Of a DNA stretch of 64,000 nt, positions 53,623 to 61,911 are shown piece by piece. How positions within the stretch are numbered: position 1 is the first letter of the stretch; each line of letters begins with the position of its first letter. This DNA comes from Streptomyces uncialis (GTDB taxonomy: Bacteria > Actinomycetota > Actinomycetes > Streptomycetales > Streptomycetaceae): contig NZ_CP109583.1 in assembly GCF_036250755.1 (NCBI RefSeq), positions 6,425,501 through 6,489,500 of the forward strand, given 5' to 3'. The position numbers and the translations under genes were made by a program. The notes under the pieces are model-generated. The model ran no database searches and was not told the DNA's origin. It saw only the letters and a program-made list of their open reading frames with translations.

Positions 53623-54669
53623 ATGGCTTCATCTGTCATGCCCACGCCCAGGCGCGGCACCAGCAAGGACCAGCCCGCCGCCGTCTCCGCCACCGGCCTG
53701 CGCAAGTCCTACGGTGACAAGCTCGTCCTCGACGGCGTCGACCTGCACATCCCGGCGGGCAGCGTCTTCGCGCTGCTCGGCCCGAACGGCGCCGGCAAGA
53801 CCACCGTCGTCAAGATCCTCTCCACGCTGCTCTCCGCCGGTGAGGGCTCCGGCGGCATCCGCGTCGGCGGCCACGACCTGGCCACCGACCCCCAGTCGGT
53901 CCGTGCCGCGATCGGTGTCACCGGCCAGTTCTCCGCCGTGGACGGCCTGATCACCGGCGAGGAGAACATGCTCCTCATGGCGGACCTGCACCATCTGCCC
54001 CGGCGGGAGGGGAAGCGGGTGGCCGCCGAACTGCTCGCCCGGTTCGGCCTGACGGAGGCCGCGAAGAAGCCCGCCTCCACCTACTCCGGCGGGATGAAGC
54101 GGCGGCTCGACCTCGCCATGACCCTCGTCGGCGACCCGCGGATCATCTTCCTCGACGAGCCGACCACCGGCCTCGACCCCCGCAGCCGCCACAACATGTG
54201 GCAGATCATCCGCGAACTGCTCTCCGACGGCGTCACCGTCTTCCTCACCACCCAGTACCTGGAGGAGGCCGACCAGCTCGCCGACCGCATCGCGGTCCTC
54301 CACGACGGCAGGATCGCCGCCGAGGGCACCGCCGACGAACTCAAGCGGCTCATCCCCGGCGGACACATCCGCCTCCGCTTCGACGACCCGGCCGCGTACC
54401 GCTCCGCCGCCGTCGCCCTGCGCGACGCCACCCTCCCCCCGGCTCCCGGCCCCGCCCGGCCGGGGGGCGCCCCCGACGACGAGTCGCTCACCCTCCAGAT
54501 CCCCAGCGACGGCACCCAGCGCGAACTGCGCTCCCTCCTCGACTGGCTGGACTCGATCGGCGTCGAGGCCGACGAACTGACCGTGCACACCCCCGACCTC
54601 GACGACGTCTTCTTCGCCCTGACCGGCGGCAACGACGCGACCGACCAGACCAAGGAGACCGTCCGATGA
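53623..54669 (+). CDS. ABC transporter ATP-binding protein (DrrA-like)
   Basis: 348 residues. Walker A GPNGAGKTTVV, Q-loop VTGQFSAVDGLITGEENM, signature YSGGMKRRLDLAMTL, Walker B IIFLDEPTTGLDP and an H-loop region TVFLTTQYLEEADQLADRIAVL. The C-terminal extension (FFALTGG) is typical of daunorubicin-resistance DrrA subunits. Works with the permease encoded next, overlapping by ATGA. Exports a hydrophobic compound of unknown identity. Confidence 0.95.
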   Translation: MASSVMPTPRRGTSKDQPAAVSATGLRKSYGDKLVLDGVDLHIPAGSVFALLGPNGAGKTTVVKILSTLLSAGEGSGGIRVGGHDLATDPQSVRAAIGVTGQFSAVDGLITGEENMLLMADLHHLPRREGKRVAAELLARFGLTEAAKKPASTYSGGMKRRLDLAMTLVGDPRIIFLDEPTTGLDPRSRHNMWQIIRELLSDGVTVFLTTQYLEEADQLADRIAVLHDGRIAAEGTADELKRLIPGGHIRLRFDDPAAYRSAAVALRDATLPPAPGPARPGGAPDDESLTLQIPSDGTQRELRSLLDWLDSIGVEADELTVHTPDLDDVFFALTGGNDATDQTKETVR

Positions 54670-55457
54670 GTGCCCTCTCCCTCGCCGTGCGCGACTCGTC
54701 CACGATGCTGCGCCGCAATCTCCTGCACGCCCGGCGCTATCCGTCCCTGACCCTGAACCTGCTGCTCAGCCCGGTCGTGCTGCTGCTGCTCTTCGTCTAC
54801 ATCTTCGGTGACGTGATGAGCGCGGGCATCGGCGGCGGCGGCGCGGACCGCTCCGACTACATCGCCTACATCGTCCCCGGCATCCTGCTGCTGACCATCG
54901 GCAGCACCACGATCGGGACGGCGGTGTCCGTCTCCAACGACATGACCGAAGGCATCATCGCCCGCTTCCGCACGATGGCGATCCACCGCGGTTCGGTGCT
55001 CGTCGGGCACGTCGTCGGCAGTGTGGTGCAGTGCATGATGAGCGTGATCCTCGTCGGGGCCGTCGCGGTGGCCATCGGGTTCCGGGCCCAGGACGCCACC
55101 GCCCTGGAGTGGCTGCTGGCGCTGGGACTGCTGACACTGGTCGCCCTGGCCCTCACCTGGATCGCGGTCGGCATGGGCCTGATCAGCCCGAACGCCGAGG
55201 CCGCCAGCAACAACGCCCTGCCGCTGATGATCCTGCCGCTGCTGTCCAGCGCCTTCATCCCGGTCGACACGATGCCGGGCTGGTTCCAGCCGGTCGCCCT
55301 GTACCAGCCGTTCACCCCCGCCATCGAGACCCTGCGCGGGCTGCTGCTCGGCAGCGGGATCGGCCACAACGGATGGCTCGCCGTCGTCTGGTGCGTGGGC
55401 CTCGCGCTCCTCGGCTACTTCTGGTCCACCTCGAAGTTCAACCACGACCCGAAGTAG
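54666..55457 (+). CDS. ABC transporter permease (DrrB-like, ABC-2 type)
   Basis: 263 residues with six hydrophobic segments (SPVVLLLLFVYIFG, YIVPGILLLTIGSTTIGTAVSV, VVQCMMSVILVGAVAVAIGF, LLALGLLTLVALALTWIAVGMGL, LPLMILPLLSSAFIPVDTMP, WLAVVWCVGLALLGYFW). ALYQPFTPAIETLRGLL is the conserved region of DrrB-type exporters. Start overlaps the ATPase stop (ATGA). Confidence 0.94.
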   Translation: MSALSLAVRDSSTMLRRNLLHARRYPSLTLNLLLSPVVLLLLFVYIFGDVMSAGIGGGGADRSDYIAYIVPGILLLTIGSTTIGTAVSVSNDMTEGIIARFRTMAIHRGSVLVGHVVGSVVQCMMSVILVGAVAVAIGFRAQDATALEWLLALGLLTLVALALTWIAVGMGLISPNAEAASNNALPLMILPLLSSAFIPVDTMPGWFQPVALYQPFTPAIETLRGLLLGSGIGHNGWLAVVWCVGLALLGYFWSTSKFNHDPK

Positions 55458-55492
55458 CCGGCCATGACGGCCGGGTCGCCCATCCGGCGACA

Positions 55493-55524
55493 CGCCGCCA
55501 CGACGGAATCCCGTCGTGGCGGCG
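55493..55524 (+). terminator. Hairpin after ABC operon
   Basis: CGCCGCCACGACGG (55493-55506) pairs perfectly with CCGTCGTGGCGGCG (55511-55524) over 14 bp with a 4-nt loop. Outer bases extend the stem with a 2-nt bulge. There is no T-tract. It lies 35 bp after the permease stop. Confidence 0.8.
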
Positions 55525-55549
55525 TCGCCGTTGATGATTGGGTGAGGCG

Positions 55550-56449
55550 ATGGACGACTTCGAGATCGACGAAGGACTGGTGCGCGCACTGGTACGGGAA
55601 CAGCACCCGGACCTGGCGGGACCGGACGTACGTGAGGTCACCGGCGGCTGGGACAACCAACTCTGGCGCCTCGGGGAGGAGTTGGCGGTCCGCATCCCCC
55701 GCTCGGAACGCGCGCCCGCCCTCCTGCGCAAGGAGCACCGCTGGCTCCCCGCCCTGGCCCCACGCCTTCCGCTGCCCGTCCCGACCCCCGTGCGGATGGG
55801 CGAACCGTCCGCCCGATTCCCACGGCCATGGACCATCGTGACCTGGGTCCCCGGCACACCGGCCGACCACGCCCCCCTCAGCCACGACAGCGCGGCCGGT
55901 ACCTTGGCGGACTTCCTCGAAGCACTCCACACGGAGGCGCCCCCGGAGGCACCGGTCAGTCCGGACCGCGGCGTTCCCCTCAAAACGTTCCACGGGACCG
56001 TCGAGAAGATACTGGAGGAAGTCGCCGCCTCCGGGACGCCCGCCGCTGAACTCGACCGTGTCCAGGCCGTATGGGACGACGCCCTCGCGGCGCCCGAATG
56101 GGACGGCCCGCCGCTGTGGCTGCACGGCGACCTCCACCCGGCGAACGTCGTCACCACGGACGGCACACTCGCGGGCGTGATCGACTTCGGTGATACGTGC
56201 AAGGGCGACCCGGCGGTCGATGTCGCCGCCGCGTGGGTGCTGCTGCCCGCCGGTTCGGCCGCACGGTTCTTCGACACGTACACCCGCGCGGACGAGGCGA
56301 TGATCCGCCGCGCCCGGGGCCTGGCCGCGGTGAAGAGCCTCGTCCTCATCCGCATAGGCCAGGCCGGCGACCAGGGCCTGCCCGGCGGCAAGCCGACGTG
56401 GGGCCCGGCGGGCCGGGCCGCGCTGGACCGCACGCTGGCGCCGCTCTAG
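55550..56449 (+). CDS. Aminoglycoside phosphotransferase family protein
   Basis: 299 residues, ATG 55550 after GTGAGG. The kinase-like fold has VTGGWDNQLWRLG (nucleotide loop), the catalytic LWLHGDLHPANVV and VIDFGDTCKGDP (metal-binding Asp). Such enzymes phosphorylate small molecules, including antibiotics; the substrate is not clear. It is separated from the ABC operon by a terminator, so expression is probably independent. Confidence 0.92.
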   Translation: MDDFEIDEGLVRALVREQHPDLAGPDVREVTGGWDNQLWRLGEELAVRIPRSERAPALLRKEHRWLPALAPRLPLPVPTPVRMGEPSARFPRPWTIVTWVPGTPADHAPLSHDSAAGTLADFLEALHTEAPPEAPVSPDRGVPLKTFHGTVEKILEEVAASGTPAAELDRVQAVWDDALAAPEWDGPPLWLHGDLHPANVVTTDGTLAGVIDFGDTCKGDPAVDVAAAWVLLPAGSAARFFDTYTRADEAMIRRARGLAAVKSLVLIRIGQAGDQGLPGGKPTWGPAGRAALDRTLAPL

Positions 56450-56539
56450 GAGGCTGCGGCCCCCGCGTGGGACGGGCTCCCCCGGGCTCCGCTCGGCGCT
56501 GGGTCCGAGCGGGGCTCGTGTGCGTGCTGCGCGGGTGCT

Positions 56540-56749
56540 TCAGAGCGCGCCGAACTCTCCGGCTTTGACTCCGGCCACGAAGGACGTGAACGCGGTGGCG
56601 GGGATGTCGAGCACGGGTCCGTCCGGGTTCTTGGAGTCGCGGACGGGGACGATGCGGTGGGCGGCGGCGAGGTTGGCGGCGACCTCGACGCATTGGCCGC
56701 CGTTGGAACTGTACGAGGACTTGTACCAGCGGGGGAACTCCGTTGCCAT
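56540..56749 (-). CDS. DUF397 protein, copy 1 of module 2
   Basis: 69 residues with WYKSSYSSNGGQCVEVAANLAAA, VPVRDSKNPDGPVLD and FTSFVAGVKAGEFGAL. The closest copy is the one at 57780-57989, so the two flank the module as an outer pair. ATG 56749 follows GAAAGGACCC. A DUF397 partner for the WhiJ-like regulator at 57986-58822 or for a homologue elsewhere. Confidence 0.9.
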   Translation of the reverse strand: MATEFPRWYKSSYSSNGGQCVEVAANLAAAHRIVPVRDSKNPDGPVLDIPATAFTSFVAGVKAGEFGAL

Positions 56750-56798
56750 GTGGGTCCTTTCGTCGGCCGGACGGGCCTCTCAGCCCAGGAAGCGAACT

Positions 56799-57002
56799 TC
56801 AGCTCACGTCGGCGCGGCGGGCGAGTGCCACCAGTCCGGTGAACGCGCGCGGGGTGAGTGTCAGGACCGGACCGCTGATCTGCTTGCTGTCCCGGACGGG
56901 GACGGTCGCGCAGGTGGCGACGAGGTTCGTGGCGACCTCGATGCAGGCGCCGCCGTTCTCACTGAAGGAGGATTTGTACCAGCGAGGAGACTCGGCCGTC
57001 AC
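56799..57002 (-). CDS. DUF397 protein, copy 2 of module 2
   Basis: 67 residues with WYKSSFSENGGACIEVATNLVAT, VPVRDSKQISGPVL and LTPRAFTGLVALARRADVS. It belongs to the subtype with ALARxxDVS ends, shared with the second half of 57058-57444 and with 57482-57685. GTG 57002 follows GAAAGGACA. Confidence 0.9.
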   Translation of the reverse strand: MTAESPRWYKSSFSENGGACIEVATNLVATCATVPVRDSKQISGPVLTLTPRAFTGLVALARRADVS

Positions 57003-57057
57003 TGGGGTGTCCTTTCGCCGTGCGGATTGGACGGGATTCTCGTGGTCGGGGCGGACT

Positions 57058-57444
57058 TCAGCTCACGTCGATGGTGCGGGCGAGTGCCACAAGCCCGATG
57101 AACGCGCTGGGGGCGAGCGTCAGGACGGGGCCGTCGGTCTGCTTGCTGTCCCGGACGGGGACCACGCCGTGCGAGGCGACGAGGTTCGTGGCCACCTCGA
57201 CGCAAGTGCCACCGTTGTTGCTGTACGAGGACGTGGACCAGCGGGGCGATCCTCCGGCCTTGACTCCGTTGACGAAGGACGTGAACGCGGTGGCGGGGAT
57301 GCCGAGTACGGGACCGTCCGGGTTCTTGGAGTCGCGGACGGGGACGATGCCGTGCGAGACGGCTTGGGCGGCGCCAATTTCGATGCAGTCGCCACCGTTG
57401 GAGCTGTACGAGGACTTGTACCAGTGCGGGGACTCGGTCGTCAT
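57058..57444 (-). CDS. Tandem DUF397 fusion protein
   Basis: 128 residues holding two complete DUF397 domains in one frame. Domain 1 has WYKSSYSSNGGDCIEIGAAQAVS, VPVRDSKNPDGPVL and FTSFVNGVKAGG (the AGEF subtype). Domain 2 has WSTSSYSNNGGTCVEVATNLVAS, VPVRDSKQTDGPVL and FIGLVALARTIDVS. The join KAGG-SPRWSTSSY falls where domain 1 would normally end KAGEFGAL-stop, so a small deletion most likely fused two neighbouring genes. Both subtypes are therefore joined. Confidence 0.9.
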   Translation of the reverse strand: MTTESPHWYKSSYSSNGGDCIEIGAAQAVSHGIVPVRDSKNPDGPVLGIPATAFTSFVNGVKAGGSPRWSTSSYSNNGGTCVEVATNLVASHGVVPVRDSKQTDGPVLTLAPSAFIGLVALARTIDVS

Positions 57445-57481
57445 CGGTGTCCTTTCGCGGGTCTAGGGGCCGGGACGGACT

Positions 57482-57685
57482 TCAGCTCACGTCGGTGGTA
57501 CGGGCGAATGCCACCAGCCCGGTGAAAGCGCTCAGGGAGAGCGCCAAGACGCGGCTGTCGGTCTGCTTGCTGTCCCTGACGGGGACTACGCCGTGGGAGG
57601 CGACGAGGTTGGTGGCGACCTTGATGCAGGCCCCGCCGTTGCTGCTGTACGAGGACGTGAACCACTGCGGGGATTCGACCGTCAC
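57482..57685 (-). CDS. DUF397 protein, copy 4 of module 2
   Basis: 67 residues from GTG 57685, after GAAAGGACACC. WFTSSYSSNGGACIKVATNLVAS, VPVRDSKQTDSRVLALSLSAFTGLVAFARTTDVS. Very close to domain 2 of the fusion at 57058-57444, a sign of recent duplication. Confidence 0.88.
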   Translation of the reverse strand: MTVESPQWFTSSYSSNGGACIKVATNLVASHGVVPVRDSKQTDSRVLALSLSAFTGLVAFARTTDVS

Positions 57686-57779
57686 TGGGTGTCCTTTCGG
57701 AACTTGATGACTGGGCAACGGGTCGAGCCCCGCTCGGCGCTGGTTCGAACGGGGCTCGTGAGCACTCTGTGCGGGCGGC

Positions 57780-57989
57780 TCAGAGCGATCCGAACTCTCC
57801 GGCCTTGACTCCGGTCACGAAGGACGCGAACGCGGTGGCGGGTATGTCGAGCACGGGTCCGCTCGGGTTCTTGGAGTCGCGGACGGGGACGATGCCGTGG
57901 GTGGTTGTCAGGTTGGCAGCAACCTCGATGCACTGGCCGCCGTTGGCGCTGTACGAGGAAGTGAACCAGCGGGGGGACTCGGTCGTCAC
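57780..57989 (-). CDS. DUF397 protein overlapping WhiJ-like regulator, module 2
   Basis: 69 residues with WFTSSYSANGGQCIEVAANLTTT, VPVRDSKNPSGPVLD and FASFVTGVKAGEFGSL. The GTG start at 57989 shares bases with the regulator's TGA, exactly as in module 1, although here the DUF397 is of the other subtype. Probably the regulator's direct partner. Confidence 0.92.
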   Translation of the reverse strand: MTTESPRWFTSSYSANGGQCIEVAANLTTTHGIVPVRDSKNPSGPVLDIPATAFASFVTGVKAGEFGSL

Positions 57990-58822
57990 GGAATGCCCTT
58001 TCGGATCTGGCTAATCATGGTCACGGACATTGATTGGGATGGTGCTTCGGCCTGTAGTTGATGGTAGGCGCCCAGTAGGGGCAGCACGAACTTGTTGTCT
58101 CGTTCGAGGTGTCCTCGATGTGCGGACTCGGCGTACGACATGAGAGACCGGTCAGCGAGCGTCAGTACGGTGATCGGCAAGTTGAACGGTCTGCGGTCAC
58201 CCATAGCGAAAGTCGCCACCTGGAGAACGGTGTTCGGGAGCGCGGCGAACTCGACCAGCCGCGCCAACTGCCCGTCCATGACGTCAGGTCCACCGATGGG
58301 TCGCCGAATGCAGCTCTCGTCCAGCACCACGAAGACTAGGGGTGGTGTCCGCCGGATCAGGGCGGCTTGGCGTTCCGCGATCAGTGCGGTTCGCTCCCGT
58401 GCTTGGTCGTCTGTGATCGCCCCCCGCTTGACCTCGCTCGCTACCAGTGCCGTCGCGTACTCCGGCGTCTGGAGGAGTCCAGGCATCACGCCTACTTCAT
58501 ACAGCCTGATCTCCGCTGCCCGAGCCTCGTACCCGACGAACTCCGGAAAGCCTTCCAACAGGCTGCCGTGCCGGATCTCCCCCCAGGCGCGTTCGAACGA
58601 CTCTGTAGTCCCATCGAGTTCGAAGGCTGAGTCAAGACTGCGCGAAAACCGACGAGTCGGGGACTTACGTCCGGTTTCAACGGCTGAAATGTGCGTGCTG
58701 GAATATTCCATCCGATCGGCCAACTCGTCTTGCGTCCAGCCGCGTCGCTCGCGTGAGCTGCGCACCTGTGCCCCGAATGCTGCTTGGGGTGATGCGTCTG
58801 GGTTCAACTCCTTGCGGTTCAA
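57986..58822 (-). CDS. XRE-family regulator with DUF5753 domain, module 2
   Basis: 278 residues from TTG 58822; AAAGG precedes it at a rather long distance. HTH: FGAQVRSSRERRGWTQDELADRMEYSSTHISAVETGRKSPTRRF. The DUF5753 part has EIRLYEVGVMPGLLQTPEYATAL, VLDESCIRRPIGGPDVMDGQLARLVEFAALPNTVLQVATFAMGDRRPF. It is paralogous to 6343-7173 along its full length (about 60 percent identity by eye). Divergent from 58929-59186. Confidence 0.93.
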   Translation of the reverse strand: MNRKELNPDASPQAAFGAQVRSSRERRGWTQDELADRMEYSSTHISAVETGRKSPTRRFSRSLDSAFELDGTTESFERAWGEIRHGSLLEGFPEFVGYEARAAEIRLYEVGVMPGLLQTPEYATALVASEVKRGAITDDQARERTALIAERQAALIRRTPPLVFVVLDESCIRRPIGGPDVMDGQLARLVEFAALPNTVLQVATFAMGDRRPFNLPITVLTLADRSLMSYAESAHRGHLERDNKFVLPLLGAYHQLQAEAPSQSMSVTMISQIRKGIP

Positions 58823-58858
58823 CGGCGATCACTGACCTTTCGTTCCTATCGGACAGGT

Positions 58859-58914
58859 TGAACAGCTCCCAACTCTAGGCAACGCTGTGCCCCCTCAGTA
58901 GTGGATCGGCTACA
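58859..58914. promoter_or_regulatory. Divergent promoter signature of module 2
   Basis: TTGAACAG (58859-58866), CAACTCTAGGCAAC and GTAG-N8-CTAC (58899-58914) appear in the same order and spacing (within a few bases) as at 7207-7263. An ACAGAGGAG ribosome-binding site follows. Confidence 0.6.
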
Positions 58915-58928
58915 CAGAGGAGTGGTCC

Positions 58929-59186
58929 ATGTCTGGCAAATTCGTTCGATCGGAGCAGCCGGAATCACCGCCTGTTCCGGAGATCGGCACGCTCCTGGTG
59001 GATGTATCGCGGTACCAGGTCGGTGAGTTCCGGGGCGAGTGGTGCGGCTGGTGGTGCTTGCGGCCCGTGTGCGGGGGCACCGAGTGGGCCGTCAGCCCGG
59101 GGGACACGCAACTGGCGAGTCCGGAAGAGCGGTTGCGCGCCGAGACCGCCCGCGCCAACGCGCGAAGCCGGGGTGAACTGCTGTGA
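58929..59186 (+). CDS. Small hypothetical protein divergent from XRE regulator, module 2
   Basis: 85 residues from ATG 58929. A Pro/Glu-rich head, then IGTLLVDVSRYQVGEFRGEWCGWWCLRPVCGGTEWAV and a helical tail SPEERLRAETARANARSRGELL. Family not recognised. Its position is the same as that of 7278-7547. Its stop overlaps the next start as GTGA, so the following gene is translationally coupled. Confidence 0.82.
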   Translation: MSGKFVRSEQPESPPVPEIGTLLVDVSRYQVGEFRGEWCGWWCLRPVCGGTEWAVSPGDTQLASPEERLRAETARANARSRGELL

Positions 59187-59443
59187 TCCGCGCCCGCTAT
59201 CGGCATGTGCGGTGGACGAGTACGCCGAACGTCACCGCTCACGCGCCCCCGACACTGCACCTGTTCCGCTGCACGACCAAGGACAGGTCCGGCAACCCGT
59301 GCGGTGCGGAGTCAGGGGAGTCGGAGGAGTTCGACACCGCGCAGGTCTGGAAGTTCCGCCACCTGCGGGACCACCAAGGGCACACCGAGTACGAGCAGGT
59401 GGTCCGCCGCGCCTGGCACCTGGTGCCCGAGGACTCCCGCTGA
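59183..59443 (+). CDS. DUF7848-like small protein
   Basis: 86 residues from GTG 59183, overlapping the upstream stop. ARYRHVRWTSTPN, LFRCTTKDRSGNPCGAESGESEEFDTAQVWKFRHLRDHQGHTEYEQVVRRAWHLVPED. The pattern of paired Cys plus a following W-x-x-x-H-x-x-x-x-x-x-H fits the small proteins labelled DUF7848, which accompany WhiJ/DUF397 loci in Streptomyces. It may bind zinc. Absent from module 1. Confidence 0.82.
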   Translation: MIRARYRHVRWTSTPNVTAHAPPTLHLFRCTTKDRSGNPCGAESGESEEFDTAQVWKFRHLRDHQGHTEYEQVVRRAWHLVPEDSR

Positions 59444-59714
59444 ACGAGCGGCGCGAACCGTTGCCGCAAGTGCGGCGCACCGCAGAGCTGACCCGGAGCA
59501 CGCAAGGGGAGGGGCGCCGCGAGTTCACGGCGAGTGCGGGGGAGAAGGACTCAGCGGCGAACAACGCCCGATTCCGGCAGCTGCTCGCCTTTCCGCACGG
59601 ATGAGATCCCGGATGGGAGCGGATGCCTGGCGCGACTCCTCGCCCTGACACCGCCCCGGACGCACCGACCGGACCGGCCCCCCATCAGCCGCCATCCGGA
59701 CAACGAAGAGAAGC
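59444..59714. other. Intergenic stretch before conserved leader, module 2
   Basis: No convincing gene. It is about as long as the corresponding gap in module 1, but the base sequence is not conserved until just before the hairpin at 59715-59748. Confidence 0.5.
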
Positions 59715-59748
59715 GCCCCGACAGATCGCTCGAACGGTCCGCCGGGGC
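59715..59748 (+). promoter_or_regulatory. Conserved leader hairpin, module 2
   Basis: GCCCCGACAGATC (59715-59727) faces GGTCCGCCGGGGC (59736-59748). Six of the outer pairs and four of the inner ones hold, one through a G-U pair, with two mismatches. It has the same place, loop length (8 nt) and downstream sequence as the hairpin at 7812-7845. Confidence 0.55.
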
Positions 59749-59783
59749 TCGCCGCCACAGCTTTCTGAGGAGCTGAACGACGT

Positions 59784-60152
59784 ATGCGTGATGCTATCGC
59801 CCGTGCCCTCGTACGGGTGCTGAACGTCCTCCCCTGGACCCGGCGCACCCGTCCCGGACGCCACAGTGCCGGACACCTCGCAGTCCGGACCGGGCCCGTC
59901 CCCTTGGTCATCTGCGCCGCCCGTACCCCGATCCCCGTACACGTCCTGGCGCGGTCCGTCCCGTCGCCGTGGGGGCACCGCGTCCCGCCGTATCTGCGGG
60001 ACTGGATCGGGGAGCAGGAGGAGCGCGAGCGGCAGTACGAGAGGCGGGCGGCGGTCGCGGCGGCGACCCTCGGGGTGGACCTGCCGTTCACGTTCGACGG
60101 CTCCGACGTGACCAGGGCCGGGGTCAGGGCCGGGGCCGGGATGCCCGCATGA
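59784..60152 (+). CDS. Conserved small protein of unknown function (paralogue of 7880-8236)
   Basis: 122 residues, ATG 59784. It shares with 7880-8236 the basic start (RALVRVLNVLPWTRRTRPGRHSA), PVPLVICAARTPIPVHVLARSVPSPWGHRVPPYLRDWIGEQEERE and the tail LPFTFDGSDVTRAG. The upstream AGGAGCTGAACGACGT is identical. It overlaps the next gene by ATGA. Function unknown; conservation in two loci argues it is expressed. Confidence 0.82.
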   Translation: MRDAIARALVRVLNVLPWTRRTRPGRHSAGHLAVRTGPVPLVICAARTPIPVHVLARSVPSPWGHRVPPYLRDWIGEQEERERQYERRAAVAAATLGVDLPFTFDGSDVTRAGVRAGAGMPA

Positions 60153-60391
60153 CGTACGACGGACTCTTCCCCCAAGTGCCCCCGGTGCGCGGTGAGCACT
60201 GCTGCCTGTGCGGGCGTTGGACCATCGCCCCGGTGGTCATCGGGTACGGAAGCATGAGCGGGAGCGTCAGCGTCACGCACCACGTGTGCGCCGAGCACGT
60301 CCACACTCGGGGCGCGTGCACCGCCGACCACACCCAGCGCGGCCAGCCGCGCGTCGGCCAACGCCCACCCGCCGAACGAAGCGACGGCTAA
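60149..60391 (+). CDS. 80-residue Cys/His-rich protein, module 2
   Basis: MTYDGLFPQVPPVRGEHCCLCGRW, VVIGYGSMSGSVSVTHHVCAEHVHTRGACTADH, then a 15-residue basic tail not present in the module 1 copy. All Cys of the 65-residue paralogue at 8233-8430 are kept. ATG overlaps the upstream stop. Its TAA shares two bases with the stop codon of the convergent gene at 60388-61911. Confidence 0.8.
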   Translation: MTYDGLFPQVPPVRGEHCCLCGRWTIAPVVIGYGSMSGSVSVTHHVCAEHVHTRGACTADHTQRGQPRVGQRPPAERSDG

Positions 60392-61911
60392 TCCCTGACC
60401 TTGAGGTGGCGCATCCGGGTCGCGCCGTTGCTGTCGGTGCCGCCGGCCTCGGCGTTGGTGATCTTGCCGCCGGTGAGGACGAACATCAGGTGCAGACGGA
60501 CCGTCCGGGGGCCGGAGGTGACCGCGTACTCGGTCATGATGTGTGTGGTTCCGCCGTACTGCTGCTGCCTCGCCGCGTTGATCACCGCGATCTGGGTGAA
60601 GCTCGTCAGAAGGGTGTCCGTGGTCTCGTCCCTGAGCCAGCCGATGATGTAGCCGCTGCCGCCGGTGGCGGAACCGAGCGCGTACCGTACGTCGCTGTCG
60701 ATGTGGTACACCCCCGCTTCCGGGAGCACGATGTCGGACTCGGGGATCGGTACGTCGGTGCCTGTCCGGGCCAGGAGGTCGGCGTGCTGCCTCTCGGCGT
60801 TGCGGAACGCGCTCACCGGGGTGAGGCGGGCGCCGATCCGCCACCTTTCGGGGCAGCCGGGCGTCCCGGTGACGTCGATGTCCACGGACCGCTGGGTGCT
60901 GATGTTGCCGCCAGGGGCGATACCCGTCAGGTCGATCCGTGGCACGAGCAGCCCGCCGGTGGTGTTCCGTGCGGCGTTGCACGGGGACGGGTCCAGAGCG
61001 GGTGTGTCGGGCGCGTACAGACACCCGTCGCTGCCCCGGGTGATGGCGTTGCCCCGGTCCGTGGAGACGCACGGAGGGCGGGCGGTGGCGCAGCCGTCCT
61101 GGCAGGAGGCGACCGGGACGACCGGCGGGACCGGGGCGTAGGGGATCGAGCCGTCCAGGGTGTCGGTCGTACAGGTGACCGCGCCGTCGCAGTCACGGCA
61201 GGTCGTACGGAGGAACGGCCTGCCGCAGCCCGGGGCGGACGCCTGGACGGTAAGGACGAAGCTGTCGACGGTCCACTGCTTGGGGCCGACCCGGCAGGTG
61301 TCGTCGTTGCCTGTCTCCAGGTTGAGCTCGACGACGACCCTTCCCGCGAGGACATCCGCGAGGGGCACGGTGGTCGGTGGGATGACGCCGTTGTCGTCAC
61401 CACCCGGCGGCAGATCGGGTGGGCCCAGGAGATCGGTGCGGATCGGGGTCGTGCCGTTCCACAGGGCGAAACGGCCGTAGAGCTGACAGGCGGTGTTCCT
61501 GCCGTCGTTGTGGACATGGACCGAGGCGCTGACGGTGACGCTGGTGGGATCGCCGCGCAGTGTCGTGGGGTCGATGTGCACGACGCCGGCGAGCCAGGTG
61601 TGCTGGCCGTTGTGCGTTCCGTCGTCGGCCGGGAACGTGCCCGTGCCGCTGTTCAGGATGGTCTGGGCGACGACGGGGTCCACCGCTGCGTGGGTGTTGG
61701 CGATGGTGTAGTACGGCGTCGGGTCGGTGCTGGTCGCGGTCGCCGTGACCCGGTACGGCGCGGAGTCGCGCAAGGGGGTCGTCTCGCAGTGTTCGCCCGG
61801 CTTGGAGCCGGTACAAGCGACCGGGGGACAGGGGGCGGGCGGACAGGCCGGCTTGGAGGGCCGGCAGCCGCCGATGACGAGGGGGGACTGCCCACATCCG
61901 CATGCACTCAT
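60388..61911 (-). CDS. Cys-rich protein with C1q/TNF-like C-terminal domain
   Basis: 507 residues from ATG 61911, after AGGAG. The N-terminus is Cys/Pro-rich (CGCGQSPLVIGGCRPSKPACPPAPCPPVACTG) without a signal peptide. The middle region has further Cys clusters (TTCRDCDGAVTCTTD; ASCQDGCATARPPC). The last 130 residues (AGVYHIDSDVRYALGSATGG..., AVTSGPRTVRLHLMFVLTGGK) have the look of a C1q/TNF jelly roll, common in phage or extracellular binding proteins. Function unknown; a phage-tail or surface-binding role is a guess. Not near other phage genes. Confidence 0.75.
   Translation of the reverse strand: MSACGCGQSPLVIGGCRPSKPACPPAPCPPVACTGSKPGEHCETTPLRDSAPYRVTATATSTDPTPYYTIANTHAAVDPVVAQTILNSGTGTFPADDGTHNGQHTWLAGVVHIDPTTLRGDPTSVTVSASVHVHNDGRNTACQLYGRFALWNGTTPIRTDLLGPPDLPPGGDDNGVIPPTTVPLADVLAGRVVVELNLETGNDDTCRVGPKQWTVDSFVLTVQASAPGCGRPFLRTTCRDCDGAVTCTTDTLDGSIPYAPVPPVVPVASCQDGCATARPPCVSTDRGNAITRGSDGCLYAPDTPALDPSPCNAARNTTGGLLVPRIDLTGIAPGGNISTQRSVDIDVTGTPGCPERWRIGARLTPVSAFRNAERQHADLLARTGTDVPIPESDIVLPEAGVYHIDSDVRYALGSATGGSGYIIGWLRDETTDTLLTSFTQIAVINAARQQQYGGTTHIMTEYAVTSGPRTVRLHLMFVLTGGKITNAEAGGTDSNGATRMRHLKVRD

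Noticed and set aside
60388..61911. Prophage
   Set aside because: Only one gene has a phage-like fold; no integrase, portal, terminase, capsid or attachment sites are visible.
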